From Cellulomonadaceae bacterium (GTDB taxonomy: Bacteria > Actinomycetota > Actinomycetes > Actinomycetales > Cellulomonadaceae), in NCBI GenBank assembly GCA_031256435.1, contig JAIRQO010000032.1, positions 1 through 56,896 of the forward strand: a DNA stretch of 56,896 nucleotides. The letters run 5' to 3'. A model generated the notes under the pieces. That model saw nothing but the letters and a program-made list of their open reading frames with translations, was not told the origin of the DNA and did no database searches. Shown in pieces: positions 43,344-52,100 of the stretch (position 1 is the first letter of the stretch; the number at the start of each line of letters is the position of its first letter). Both the position numbers and the translations under genes were made by a program.

Positions 43344-43762
43344 AGTGTTCACTGTAGTGCGTGAACAGCCTCAACGCGGTGAGGCATGAGGTACGCGCAG
43401 CCACAAGATCATGGTTAGCGGCAATAATGGGTGTCTGAGTTTGGGGTCTTTTGGCAGGTCGGCTCGGAGTTTCGAGGTTCGCTCAATCCCATGGGGGAAT
43501 GATTGAGTGGGGTGGTGACGGCAAAAGGGCGGTAGGTGGGCGTTGAATGCGCAGGGGATGGACGGCGAACGCGATTATGAACCGTGCCCGATTCGGGTTT
43601 GAGACAACTGTGTGGCACAATGTTCCCCGGTGTGTGCCCACGCCGCAAGGCCTCTGCCACAGGGGAGAAGCGGGCCACGCCACAACCGTTGAACCGGCTG
43701 GGCGGATTGCGATCCGCTGAGCCCCAACCGTTCCTGACCTGTGGCAGGTGTGGAGTAGAAGA
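43344..43762. other. 419-bp gene-free region between pgsA and rplS
   Basis: It holds the two divergent promoters and no convincing gene. CACAAT at 43616-43621 is a candidate -10 for rplS and would give a leader of about 135 nt. Within that leader GCGGAT-TGCG-ATCCGC (43702-43717) forms a hairpin that extends to GGCT/AGCC (43697/43723). Upstream, CTCAATC (43482-43488) and GATTGAG (43501-43507) form another inverted repeat. It could be a ribosomal-protein-type regulatory leader, but no known leader was recognised. Confidence 0.5.
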
Positions 43763-44119
43763 ATGCAGACTCTCGATTTCGTTGATGCCGCATCATTGCG
43801 CACTGACATCCCGGATTTCCGCCCTGGCGACACCGTGAAGGTGAACGTGAAGGTGGTGGAAGGTAACCGCTCCCGTATCCAGGCGTTCCAAGGCGTAGTC
43901 ATTGCCCGTCAGGGTGGTGGCGTGGGAGAAACCTTCACCGTCCGCAAGATTTCCTTCGGCGTGGGTGTGGAGCGTACGTTCCCCGTACACGCTCCTACCA
44001 TCGATTCCCTGGACGTGGTGACTCGCGGTGATGTACGCCGTGCCAAGTTGTACTACTTGCGCGCCCTGCGTGGCAAGAAGGCCAAGATCAAGGAAAAGCG
44101 CGAACCCGCCGGCAAGTAG
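43763..44119 (+). CDS. rplS: Large ribosomal subunit protein bL19
   Basis: 118 aa. [25 protein letters not shown] and [23 protein letters not shown] are bL19. The ATG at 43763 gives the family N-terminus, with GGAG 8 nt upstream. It starts the conserved block that runs to rpsB-tsf. Confidence 0.97.
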   Translation: MQTLDFVDAASLRTDIPDFRPGDTVKVNVKVVEGNRSRIQAFQGVVIARQGGGVGETFTVRKISFGVGVERTFPVHAPTIDSLDVVTRGDVRRAKLYYLRALRGKKAKIKEKREPAGK

Positions 44120-44186
44120 GGTCCGGCGTTCCCCAGGGAACACACACGGACACTATCGTTGCGTGGCTTTCAGCGCGCGTTGCGTT

Positions 44187-44222
44187 ACTCAGGGGCAGTC
44201 TCATGCGAGACTGCCCCTGTGA
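44187..44222 (+). terminator. Strong hairpin between rplS and lepB, covering the lepB start
   Basis: AGGGGCAGTCTC (44191-44202) and GAGACTGCCCCT (44207-44218) form a perfect 12-bp stem with loop ATGC. ACTC and GAGT flank it and could extend it imperfectly. It resembles an intrinsic terminator without a T-run, but the most likely lepB GTG (44219) directly follows the right arm, so it may also control lepB translation. Confidence 0.7.
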
Positions 44223-45082
44223 GTTTCCCCCATGAGCCGTCCGCACTCGATGCGGACAGTCACCTCTCAGGCACACAGGATGCTGGCGCTGAAGGTGCCA
44301 AAGCCGGAGATGACGGCGTAGATGATCCGGATATCGCGCTAGGGCGGCACCGCTCTCCTGGGCGTGCAAGGTCCGGCATCCTTGGCCTCCTGCGTGAAAC
44401 AGCCATCATCATTGGCTGCGCCTTAGTGGTGTCCTGGTTGATTAAGACCTTCCTGGTGCAAGCGTTCTACATCCCCTCGGAGTCCATGAGAGATACCTTA
44501 GAGGTGGGGGACAGGGTGATGGTCTCACGGATGGTTCCGCGAGTCTTTGATGTCCACCGTGGAGATATTGTGGTGTTCCTGGACCCTGGCGATTGGCTGG
44601 AACCACACGAACAACCGGACCGTGGCCCGTTAGGCAACGCTGCCACCACGGCACTGACCATGGTGGGACTCTTGCCCGCTGATACAGGAGAACACCTGAT
44701 TAAGAGGACCATTGGGGTGCCCGGTGACCACGTGACCTGTTGTGACGCGGACGGCTTGATTGAAGTCAACGGGGTGGCACTTCACGAGCCGTACATTCGC
44801 CCCGGTTCCGTGCCCAGCCAGGTTCCGTTCGACGAGGTGGTGCCTGAAGGCATGCTCTTTGTCATGGGTGATAATCGGCAAAACTCCGCCGATTCCCGGT
44901 TCAACACCACCAAGCCCTACGGGGGATTTGTTCCCATCAGCAACGTGGTAGGCACGGCCTTTGCTACGGTGTGGCCGTTTGGCCATCTTGAGATTCATCG
45001 CAACCCCGGCTCCGTGTTTGCGGTGGTTCCCGAACCAACATCCACGCCATCACCCACCATGGAACCGGCGTCCACCAACTAA
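44219..45082 (+). CDS. lepB: Signal peptidase I
   Basis: 287-aa type I signal peptidase. An acidic, disordered N-terminus of about 50 residues precedes one membrane helix (IIIGCALVVSWLIKTFLV). The catalytic Ser is in PSESMRDTL, the catalytic Lys in IKRTIGVPGDHV, and box E is MGDNRQNSADSR. The C-terminus is Pro/Ser/Thr-rich. The GTG at 44219 is the most plausible start but lacks an SD; a TTG at 44159 in frame upstream is an alternative. Confidence 0.88.
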   Translation: MSFPHEPSALDADSHLSGTQDAGAEGAKAGDDGVDDPDIALGRHRSPGRARSGILGLLRETAIIIGCALVVSWLIKTFLVQAFYIPSESMRDTLEVGDRVMVSRMVPRVFDVHRGDIVVFLDPGDWLEPHEQPDRGPLGNAATTALTMVGLLPADTGEHLIKRTIGVPGDHVTCCDADGLIEVNGVALHEPYIRPGSVPSQVPFDEVVPEGMLFVMGDNRQNSADSRFNTTKPYGGFVPISNVVGTAFATVWPFGHLEIHRNPGSVFAVVPEPTSTPSPTMEPASTN

Positions 45083-45098
45083 ATGGTGTGATCACCAG

Positions 45099-45731
45099 AT
45101 GACCCGTGTGACGCTGGATCAGGAGCGAGCAATCCTGAACCATTTTCCCCCGGGCACAGCCTTGGCGGGAATGGACGAGGTAGGCCGGGGTTCCCTTGCC
45201 GGTCCTGTAGGCGTAGGCGTGGCCGTGGTCACGGCCCTGACGCCAGATCCGCCGGGCATCATTGCCGATTCCAAAGCGTTATCGGCTGCGCGCCGCCACG
45301 AGGCCATCGGAGAGATTCACGCCTGGGCCGCAGTAACGTCCGTGGGCTACGCCTCCAGCCAGGAGATCGACGAGTGGGGAATGACCAGAGCGCTGCGCAT
45401 TGCCGGATCACGGGCGCTCGTCGTCGTCGAAAAACAGATGGGCGCCATGGGTGCCATCCTGCTTGATGGTTCTCACAACTGGCTGGGCGATGACCGCGTC
45501 ACGCTGCAGGTGAAGGCTGACCAGCAGTGCGCCAGCGTGGCCGCAGCGAGCATTGTGGCCAAGGTGGATCGCGACGCCCTCATGGTGGACGCGGCGCGGG
45601 AATATCCGGAATATGGCTGGGAGCGCAATAAGGGATACGGGACCGCTGTGCACCGCCAGGCGATTCGTGAGCACGGGCTTTCGCCACACCACCGCAGATC
45701 GTGGCGGATTTCTGGAGTGAACCTGCAATGA
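45099..45731 (+). CDS. rnhB: Ribonuclease HII
   Basis: 210 aa. Cleaves RNA in RNA-DNA hybrids, including single ribonucleotides in DNA. GMDEVGRGSLAGP carries the first two acidic residues, ADSKALS and AASIVAKVDRD the rest. The start is an ATG 16 bp after lepB. Confidence 0.93.
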   Translation: MTRVTLDQERAILNHFPPGTALAGMDEVGRGSLAGPVGVGVAVVTALTPDPPGIIADSKALSAARRHEAIGEIHAWAAVTSVGYASSQEIDEWGMTRALRIAGSRALVVVEKQMGAMGAILLDGSHNWLGDDRVTLQVKADQQCASVAAASIVAKVDRDALMVDAAREYPEYGWERNKGYGTAVHRQAIREHGLSPHHRRSWRISGVNLQ

Positions 45732-45738
45732 TGGGCGC

Positions 45739-46038
45739 GTGAGTGCCGAGGACTTAGAAAACTACGAGACCGATCAAGAGTTAGCGCTGTATCGTGAATA
45801 TCGCGATGTGGTGAATCTGTTCTCCTATGTGGTGGAGACGGAACGACGATTCTATTTGGCCAACCACGTGGATCTCCAAGTGCGATCAGCCGGTGGTGAC
45901 GTGTACTTTGAGCTGAGTCTGTCTGACGCCTGGGTGTGGGATGTGTACCGATCAGCAAGGTTCGTCAAGAATGTTCGTGTGGTGACCTTCAAGGACGTGA
46001 ATGTGGAAGAATTGGCCAAGGCTGATCTGACCATGTAA
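45739..46038 (+). CDS. DUF2469 family protein
   Basis: 99-aa protein (SAEDLENYETDQELALYREY ... RFVKNVRVVTFKDVNVEEL) that matches the strongly conserved actinobacterial DUF2469 family, always near rnhB in the genomes I know. Function is unknown. Start GTG 45739. Confidence 0.9.
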   Translation: MSAEDLENYETDQELALYREYRDVVNLFSYVVETERRFYLANHVDLQVRSAGGDVYFELSLSDAWVWDVYRSARFVKNVRVVTFKDVNVEELAKADLTM

Positions 46039-46138
46039 CAGACGGGTTGTGGAGAGAGATCAGGTGTTGCGATGCGAATGATGCGGGCCGTTTCGGCTCC
46101 ATCACTCCATCTGCGTGGGCGATGACGCGGGAGGTGCC

Positions 46139-46819
46139 ATGTATTACCACGGCTATGTGTGGGACTTAGGAGGCACGCTCCTGGACAACTACGCTTCCTC
46201 TGCCCGCGCCTTTGCTGACACGCTGCAGGCGTGTGGCCGCAGTGCTCCCTATGAGGAGATTTATGCGGCGCTGCGGGTCTCTACCAACCATGCCGTTCAT
46301 GCCTTCGCCTCGGATGTGGACGGGTTCCGGGAGTGGTATCGCGAGCGTGAGGCCACCACGTTGACGGTTCCGGTCCTTTTTGACGGTGCGGCTACGGTGC
46401 TGAGCGCCATTGTGGCCGAGGGTGGCCAGAACTTCATGGTGTCCCACCGGGACAATCAAGTGCTGGAGATTTTGGACGCGGCAGATATTGCGCAGTACTT
46501 CTCGGTGGTGGTGACCGCGGATTCGGGATTCCCCCGGAAACCTGCTCCTGACTCGATTCAGCATTTGCTTGAGGTGTCAGCGTTGTTACCGGACCAGGTG
46601 GTGGCCGTGGGTGATCGGCCCCTTGACATCGAGGCGGCACACCGGGCGGGGGTAGATTCGATTCTATTCAGCCCCGGAAAACCCGATTCTGGTCCCGGAC
46701 AGCCGGATTCCAGTGATGCCGGCGTGGCTGGTACCACCCCCACTTTCACCGTGGCACGGCTCACTGACGTTCTTGTTGTCCACAGGCGAGGCGCAATATC
46801 AGGTTATCCACAGATGTGA
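46139..46819 (+). CDS. HAD-family hydrolase-like protein with altered motif I
   Basis: 226 aa. HAD fold with motif I WDLGGTLLD, motif II-like MVSHRD, the Lys in RKPAPDSI and motif III/IV VVAVGDRPLDIEAA. In motif I the second Asp (general acid/base, DxDGT) is Gly. This may lower or change phosphatase activity, although such variants also occur in uncharacterised relatives. A Pro/Gly/Asp repeat (PGKPDSGPGQPDSSD) lies near residue 185. GGGAGGTG precedes the ATG at 46139. It interrupts the usual DUF2469-yraN neighbourhood. Confidence 0.75.
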   Translation: MYYHGYVWDLGGTLLDNYASSARAFADTLQACGRSAPYEEIYAALRVSTNHAVHAFASDVDGFREWYREREATTLTVPVLFDGAATVLSAIVAEGGQNFMVSHRDNQVLEILDAADIAQYFSVVVTADSGFPRKPAPDSIQHLLEVSALLPDQVVAVGDRPLDIEAAHRAGVDSILFSPGKPDSGPGQPDSSDAGVAGTTPTFTVARLTDVLVVHRRGAISGYPQM

Positions 46820-46876
46820 AATTGCTGTAGATTCTGGCCATTTTTCCAGGCAGGCTTTGCCCCGGAGGTGGCAACT

Positions 46877-47242
46877 ATGGCTACGAATGTGGAGACAGGA
46901 CGCCTAGGCGAGATGCACGCTGCGCGCAGCATCGCCGAGCAAGGCGGGGAGATACTGGCGCGCAACTGGCGCGGGAACCGCGGGGAACTCGATATTGTTG
47001 CGCGTGACGGAAGTGCCGTAGTGGGCATTGAGGTCAAGACGCGCACGTCACTGCGGTTTGGCCATCCCGCCGAAGCCATCACGGCGCGCAAGATTCAGAC
47101 CATGAAGCGTCTTCTGGGGCAATGGCTATCTGAACACCGCCCCTTGGACTTTCGTTGCACGGAGATTCGCCTTGATGTGATCTCGGTGCTGCTTTCTCCC
47201 CGAGGCGAACCCACGGTTGAACACTTGCGCGGGGTGAGCTAG
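46877..47242 (+). CDS. YraN/UPF0102 family nuclease-fold protein
   Basis: 121 aa. GRLGEMHAARSIAEQGGEIL and the core GELDIVARDG ... GIEVKTRTS form a PD-(D/E)XK-like motif typical of UPF0102. Its biological role is unclear. The ATG at 46877 is 8 nt after GGAGG. It abuts comM without a gap. Confidence 0.88.
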   Translation: MATNVETGRLGEMHAARSIAEQGGEILARNWRGNRGELDIVARDGSAVVGIEVKTRTSLRFGHPAEAITARKIQTMKRLLGQWLSEHRPLDFRCTEIRLDVISVLLSPRGEPTVEHLRGVS

Positions 47243-48769
47243 ATGTCACTCGCCACCACCGTAGCAGTGTGTTTGACAGGTCTTTCTGGACACGTCATCA
47301 GCGTTCAAGCGCAATGCGCCTACTCCGTCCCCGGCTTTGCCCTGGTGGGGTTGCCGGACACGGCATTGAGCGAGTCTCGCGATCGCGTGAGGGCCGCGAT
47401 CTTGTCCTCACGGATACCGTTTCCCAACAAGAAGGTGACGGTCAACCTCTCGCCAGCGTCATTACCGAAGGCGGGATCGGCGTATGACGTGGCTATTGCC
47501 ATCGCGATTCTTGCCGGTGAGGGATATCTGCCGTCACGGGGATTGGATCGCTGGATTCATCTAGGAGAGTTGGGTCTTGACGGGAGATTGCAGCCGGTCA
47601 GGGGAGTGCTCCCCATGGTGGCCGCTGCGGTGAAGTCCGGGTATCGGGACGTTATTGTTCCTACGGCCAATTACCCTGAGGCAACGCTGGTCCCCGGAGC
47701 GCAGGTTCAGGGAGCCACCACATTGGCTGACGTCATCGCCCTCCATGGAGGGGAGCCGCCCTTCCGTCCCGTGATGGAACCTGCTATGCCGCCTACCGTC
47801 CACGCGGAGGCCCGGCATCGAGGTGACTTGGCCGATGTGGTGGGCCAGCACACGGCAAAGATGGCCCTGGAAGTGGCCGCGGCCGGAGGTCATCACCTGT
47901 TCTTCACGGGACCTCCAGGTGCCGGGAAAACCATGCTCGCCTCGCGTCTTCCCGGGATTCTTCCCGCGTTGTCTGAATCCCAAGCAGTGGAGGTCACCAG
48001 CGTTCATTCGATCTCTGGAACCTTTGACCCGGGGCGAGGATTGGTGAACCGGCCCCCGTTTGAGGATCCCCACCACACGGCCACACCCGCGTCCATCGTG
48101 GGAGGAGGATCCGGGATACCTCGTCCCGGAGCGGCCTCCCGAGCGCATCGCGGTGTGCTCTTTCTCGACGAAGCACCTGAGTTCAACCCCAGGGTGTTGG
48201 AAACCTTGCGGCAGCCGCTGGAGTCAGGCGAGTTGGTGATTCACCGGTCCGGGGGAACCGCACGGTTCCCCGCACGGTTCCAGCTCATCCTCGCGTCAAA
48301 TCCGTGCCCCTGTGGAATGGGTTCCGGCAAGGGAGTGCGGTGCGTGTGTACGCCGATGGCACGGCGTCGCTACACGAGCCGCCTTTCTGGTCCGTTGCTG
48401 GACCGAGTGGACCTCCAGGTGGCCGTTGATGCCGTCAGGCCTGGCCTCAATCCAGAACCTGCCGAGAGTTCCGCTACGGTGGCAGGCCGAGTGAGGGCAG
48501 CCCGGGAGTGTTCGCAGCAGCGTTTGGGCGGGACAACATGGTGCGTGAATGCGGAGATCCCTGGCCCGTGGCTGCGGGGATATCTGCGTAGCCACCGGAA
48601 GGCGCTGAGGGAGGTGGACCGGGCCCTCGATGCGGGAACACTGTCCCTGCGCGGCGCCGACCGCGTGCTGCGGATTGCCTGCACCGTGGGTGATCTCCGG
48701 GGCCACAGCGTGCCCTCCGCCGAGGACGTAGGGCTGGCCATGATGTTGAGAATGGGGAAATTAGTATGA
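47243..48769 (+). CDS. comM: YifB/ComM-family Mg-chelatase-like AAA+ ATPase
   Basis: 508 aa. An N-terminal Lon-protease-like domain (VVGLPDTALSESRDRVRAAI) is followed by an AAA+ core with Walker A GPPGAGKTM and Walker B GVLFLDEAPEF and a C-terminal lid. Characterised ComM is a branch-migration helicase used in natural transformation. Overlaps dprA by 4 nt, which supports a role in DNA uptake and recombination. Confidence 0.9.
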   Translation: MSLATTVAVCLTGLSGHVISVQAQCAYSVPGFALVGLPDTALSESRDRVRAAILSSRIPFPNKKVTVNLSPASLPKAGSAYDVAIAIAILAGEGYLPSRGLDRWIHLGELGLDGRLQPVRGVLPMVAAAVKSGYRDVIVPTANYPEATLVPGAQVQGATTLADVIALHGGEPPFRPVMEPAMPPTVHAEARHRGDLADVVGQHTAKMALEVAAAGGHHLFFTGPPGAGKTMLASRLPGILPALSESQAVEVTSVHSISGTFDPGRGLVNRPPFEDPHHTATPASIVGGGSGIPRPGAASRAHRGVLFLDEAPEFNPRVLETLRQPLESGELVIHRSGGTARFPARFQLILASNPCPCGMGSGKGVRCVCTPMARRRYTSRLSGPLLDRVDLQVAVDAVRPGLNPEPAESSATVAGRVRAARECSQQRLGGTTWCVNAEIPGPWLRGYLRSHRKALREVDRALDAGTLSLRGADRVLRIACTVGDLRGHSVPSAEDVGLAMMLRMGKLV

Positions 48770-49929
48770 GGCTGCCCTTTGACATTACCCATCCCCTCCT
48801 GGCCGCTGCCGCGTGGAGCACCATTGCCGAACCCGGCAATAGCATTGCGGGAGCCCTGGTGCAGAACCTCGGCGCAAGCGAGGCGCTCGCGTGGCTGATC
48901 AGTGCTGCCAACAACCAATGCCTGTCACCGGTGCTAGGCTCGGGGACCGCCGCACGGCACCTATCCCGCGCCGTGGCGAGTTGGGTTCCGCGGCTCGAGG
49001 ATCTTGACCCGAGGCGTACCGTGGAGACTCTGTCTCGCGTGGGAGGGCATGTCCTCATTCCCAGCGATCCACGGTGGCCTCAGCGGCTCCATGACCTAGG
49101 GACAGCATCTCCATTTTCGCTGTGGGTGAGGGGAAGCGCGGATCTAGACGTTCAGACATCCCGATCCGTGGCTATGGTGGGTGCCCGCGCCGCCACAGCC
49201 TACGGGGAACACATCACCATGGACATCACGCAGGATCTCTGCACTCGCGGCTTTGCTGTGATTTCAGGAGGTGCTTTTGGGGTGGATGCCGCAGCGCACC
49301 GTGCCGTCCTGACTCAGGGCGGATACACCCTCGCCGCCATGGCGGGCGGGGTGGACCGGTTGTACCCGGCTGCCAACCATCAAATGCTGCGCTCCGTCAT
49401 GGAATCTGGAGGGTCTGTGATATCCGAAGTTCCCTGTGGAGCGCTGCCTATGAAGCAGCGTTTCCTGGCTCGGAATCGGGTGATTGCCTGCCTGGCGTCA
49501 GCCACCGTGGTGGTGGAAGCGGCCTTGCGTTCGGGCGCCCTGTCCACGGCTAACCACGCCACCCATCTCAATCGACCCGTGGGCGCCGTGCCCGGGCCTG
49601 TCACGTCCATGCAATCGGCAGGATGTCATGAGCTCATTCGAAGCGGCGCCGCCATGTGCGTGACCGAGGGTGCCGAGGTGGCGGACTTGGCTGGTGGCAT
49701 GGGGGTGGATGCTGCACCGGGGAAAGCGGGGGCAGATGCGACGACGGATGGCTTGAGCCAGAACGAACTTTCTGTACTCGATTCCTTCCCTGCGCGCGGT
49801 TCCACCACCGTGACGGCACTGGCACGCAACGGAGGAGTCAGTGTTCCCGGGGTGCTGTCAGCGCTGGGAGTCCTGGAAACCCGAGGCCTGGTGTCAGCCT
49901 GCGGATCTCAATGGAGGCGAGGAAAATGA
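48766..49929 (+). CDS. dprA: DNA processing protein DprA
   Basis: 387 aa. The Rossmann-type core shows MVGARAATAYGEHI, SGGAFGVDAAAHRAVL, GGVDRLYPAANH and FLARNRVIACLASATVVVEA. The C-terminus is a winged-helix-like domain (ALARNGGVSVPGVLSALGVLE). DprA loads RecA on incoming single-stranded DNA. Stop and xerC start overlap by 4 nt. Confidence 0.93.
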   Translation: MRLPFDITHPLLAAAAWSTIAEPGNSIAGALVQNLGASEALAWLISAANNQCLSPVLGSGTAARHLSRAVASWVPRLEDLDPRRTVETLSRVGGHVLIPSDPRWPQRLHDLGTASPFSLWVRGSADLDVQTSRSVAMVGARAATAYGEHITMDITQDLCTRGFAVISGGAFGVDAAAHRAVLTQGGYTLAAMAGGVDRLYPAANHQMLRSVMESGGSVISEVPCGALPMKQRFLARNRVIACLASATVVVEAALRSGALSTANHATHLNRPVGAVPGPVTSMQSAGCHELIRSGAAMCVTEGAEVADLAGGMGVDAAPGKAGADATTDGLSQNELSVLDSFPARGSTTVTALARNGGVSVPGVLSALGVLETRGLVSACGSQWRRGK

Positions 49930-51023
49930 TGATCAACACAGCGGTGGTCCTGCATCGAAAGTCAGCGATCACCCGTCACAATGGCTGTATGGGCAATAAC
50001 CGGGGGGGAGAAAGCCGGGGCGCCAATGACCGGGTTGCCCATGAGGTGGTTGCCCGTGACCGGGTTGCTCAAGGCCGGGCGAGCACCAGCCACCTTCCAC
50101 CTTTGCCGTCGTCGATGGCCTATGCGCTGGAGCGTTACACGGGGTACCTACACCACGCGCGAAACCAGAGTCCTCACACCCTGCGAGCCTATGTCTCAGA
50201 TGTGACCGATCTCCTGAGATATGCTCATCGGCACGGTGTTCAACAGATGGACCACCTTGACACCACCACGGTTCGTGCCTGGCTTGCCACCCAGGTGGAA
50301 CGAGGGTTGGCGCGAGCCACCGTAGCGCGCCGTGGTGCGTCCGTCAGGGCGTTTATTCGATGGGCCAGTGATCAGGAACTCACGTCACTTGATGTAGCCG
50401 AACGGATTATCACCCCCAAGACACCGCGAACACTCCCCACGGTACTCACGGTTGACGCCGCCTCGGTGTTACTCAACTCCGCTCGGGATGCCGCTCATGG
50501 AGCGGAGCCGGCTCGAAAGGCCGGAGCCATCCGGGCGTGGGCGATGGCCGAACTGCTCTACGGTGCGGGAATTCGCGTGGGGGAACTCGTCACCCTGGAT
50601 TGCGATGATGTTGACCTAGGTGACCGCGTGGTGCGCGTCATGGGGAAAGGCGCCAAAGAGCGCATCGTGCCATTCGGAAAACCTGCTCAAGAGGCCGTGA
50701 CCGCCTGGTTAACTCACGGGCGTGTTGCGTTTGTTCGTCCCGATTCCGGTTCGGCACTGTTCTTGGGAGACCGGGGGTTGCGGTGGGACCAGCGCCGGGT
50801 CAGAGCCGTGATCCATCGGTTGGCGCTCGCGGCGGGAGTACCTGATATTGCTCCCCACGCCCTGCGTCACAGTGCCGCCACGCATCTCCTTGCCGGTGGA
50901 TCTGACTTGAGGTCCGTACAAGAGGTGTTGGGACACTCCAGCGTGGCCACCACCCAGCGGTATACGCATGTGGATTCTGAACGCCTGCGCTCCGTGTATG
51001 CGCAAGCGCATCCACGCGCCTGA
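49926..51023 (+). CDS. xerC: Tyrosine recombinase XerC
   Basis: 365-aa tyrosine recombinase that resolves chromosome dimers with XerD. The active-site residues are visible: Arg in GAGIRVGELVTL, Lys in GKGAKERIVPF, HALRHSAATHLL and the nucleophile Tyr in HSSVATTQRYTHV. The ATG at 49926 overlaps the dprA stop and follows GGAGG with 8 nt spacing. This gives an N-terminal extension of about 60 residues with repeated Arg-Val-Ala units before the SAM-like domain; ATG 49989 would shorten it. Confidence 0.9.
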   Translation: MMINTAVVLHRKSAITRHNGCMGNNRGGESRGANDRVAHEVVARDRVAQGRASTSHLPPLPSSMAYALERYTGYLHHARNQSPHTLRAYVSDVTDLLRYAHRHGVQQMDHLDTTTVRAWLATQVERGLARATVARRGASVRAFIRWASDQELTSLDVAERIITPKTPRTLPTVLTVDAASVLLNSARDAAHGAEPARKAGAIRAWAMAELLYGAGIRVGELVTLDCDDVDLGDRVVRVMGKGAKERIVPFGKPAQEAVTAWLTHGRVAFVRPDSGSALFLGDRGLRWDQRRVRAVIHRLALAAGVPDIAPHALRHSAATHLLAGGSDLRSVQEVLGHSSVATTQRYTHVDSERLRSVYAQAHPRA

Positions 51024-51043
51024 ACGACGAAGGTGAGCAGGCG

Positions 51044-51826
51044 ATGATGGATATGCGGACCATGGAACGGCGGAGCATTGAGCAGCGGAGTAGCGATCTC
51101 CAGACGAAGGATCTAAGGAGGATCGACAAGAGGCTGTGGGCTCGCCTTGGCGCCGTAGTGTGCGTGGTGCTGATGTGTACCTCGATCACCTGGGCGCCCC
51201 GGGCCTACGGTGGCAGCCACGCCTACGGTGACACCCACGATGGTGGCCATGGTCAGCCGACGATGCTGCCTGCCGTGCCCACGCTGACTGCCCCACACGC
51301 AGCGGGTGCCGTGAAGGCAGCGAGTGCCGTGCACACGCTGACTGCCCCTTACGCAGCTAGTGCCGAAACCGGGCACGCATCCCGGTTCTATGTCCTTCCG
51401 GTGGACGGTGAGGTTGCTTTTAGATTTGATCCTCCCGCTGAGAAGTGGCTGGCGGGACACCGTGGCGTGGACATCTGGACTACCGTGGGTGGCGCGGTGG
51501 CGGCACCATTCGGCGGCGTGGTGAGCTTTGTGGGAAGCGTGGGCGGAAAGCCGGTGGTGGTCATCAACCATCCGGACGGACTGCGATCCTCACTCGAACC
51601 GGTAGTGGGCATCGTTGCCGTGGGGGAGACGGTGGCACAGGGGCAACCCGTGGGCCACCTGGGGGTGTCAAGCAGCGCGTCCAACCCCAATCACTGCCGT
51701 CCCGATGCCGGGGAGGATGGAGAGGCAGCATGCGTGCATTGGGGTGTGAGGCGGGGCGACATCTACCTGGATCCCCTCAGCCTTCTGGGCCCGCCCGTGC
51801 CCATTGTGCTCCTGCCCTGGGCGTGA
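51044..51826 (+). CDS. M23/LytM-type peptidase, membrane-anchored
   Basis: 260 aa. A membrane helix (residues about 32-50) is followed by an Ala/Thr/His-rich linker with a duplicated TLTAP segment and then a LytM domain: HRGVDIWTTVGGAVAAPFGGVV with the first zinc ligands and CVHWGVRRGDIYLDPLSLL. The first His of the usual HxH motif is Cys, as in other actinobacterial members of this position. It acts on peptidoglycan or is a division-related regulator. It sits between xerC and rpsB, as in related genomes. Confidence 0.85.
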   Translation: MMDMRTMERRSIEQRSSDLQTKDLRRIDKRLWARLGAVVCVVLMCTSITWAPRAYGGSHAYGDTHDGGHGQPTMLPAVPTLTAPHAAGAVKAASAVHTLTAPYAASAETGHASRFYVLPVDGEVAFRFDPPAEKWLAGHRGVDIWTTVGGAVAAPFGGVVSFVGSVGGKPVVVINHPDGLRSSLEPVVGIVAVGETVAQGQPVGHLGVSSSASNPNHCRPDAGEDGEAACVHWGVRRGDIYLDPLSLLGPPVPIVLLPWA

Positions 51827-52100
51827 GGTTACTCATGGAGAGCGCTTCTTCATGCCATCGAGGCACGCATCACGCCCTGCGATGTTTCGCGAAGGTTGAC
51901 ACCTCGGGTACACTGCTTGTCAGCAGGAGATTGGGCTATGCCCTTCACCTGACTTCGCGCGTCACATAGGCATCCCCACGGATTCCTCCGCGAAGGCGTT
52001 GGTTCGGGAGTTTTCCCGATGCTGGACACGGAGTGACGCTAGGGACTCTCACCACCCGGCGGGGGTCATCAACCGAAACGAGACAAAGGAATACGCCCCC
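51827..52100 (+). promoter_or_regulatory. rpsB-tsf promoter and leader
   Basis: A 274-bp stretch without a gene. TACACT at 51909-51914 is a candidate -10 and would give a leader of about 180 nt. TCGGGA-GTTT-TCCCGA (52004-52019) forms a hairpin within it. AAAGGA at 52085-52090 is the SD, 10 nt before the ATG. It may hold autoregulation by S2, which is known in other bacteria, but no known leader structure was recognised. Confidence 0.5.

Noticed and set aside
51896-51914. TTGACA and TACACT as one rpsB promoter
   Set aside because: They are separated by only 7 bp, so they cannot be the -35 and -10 of the same promoter; only TACACT is kept as a -10 candidate.
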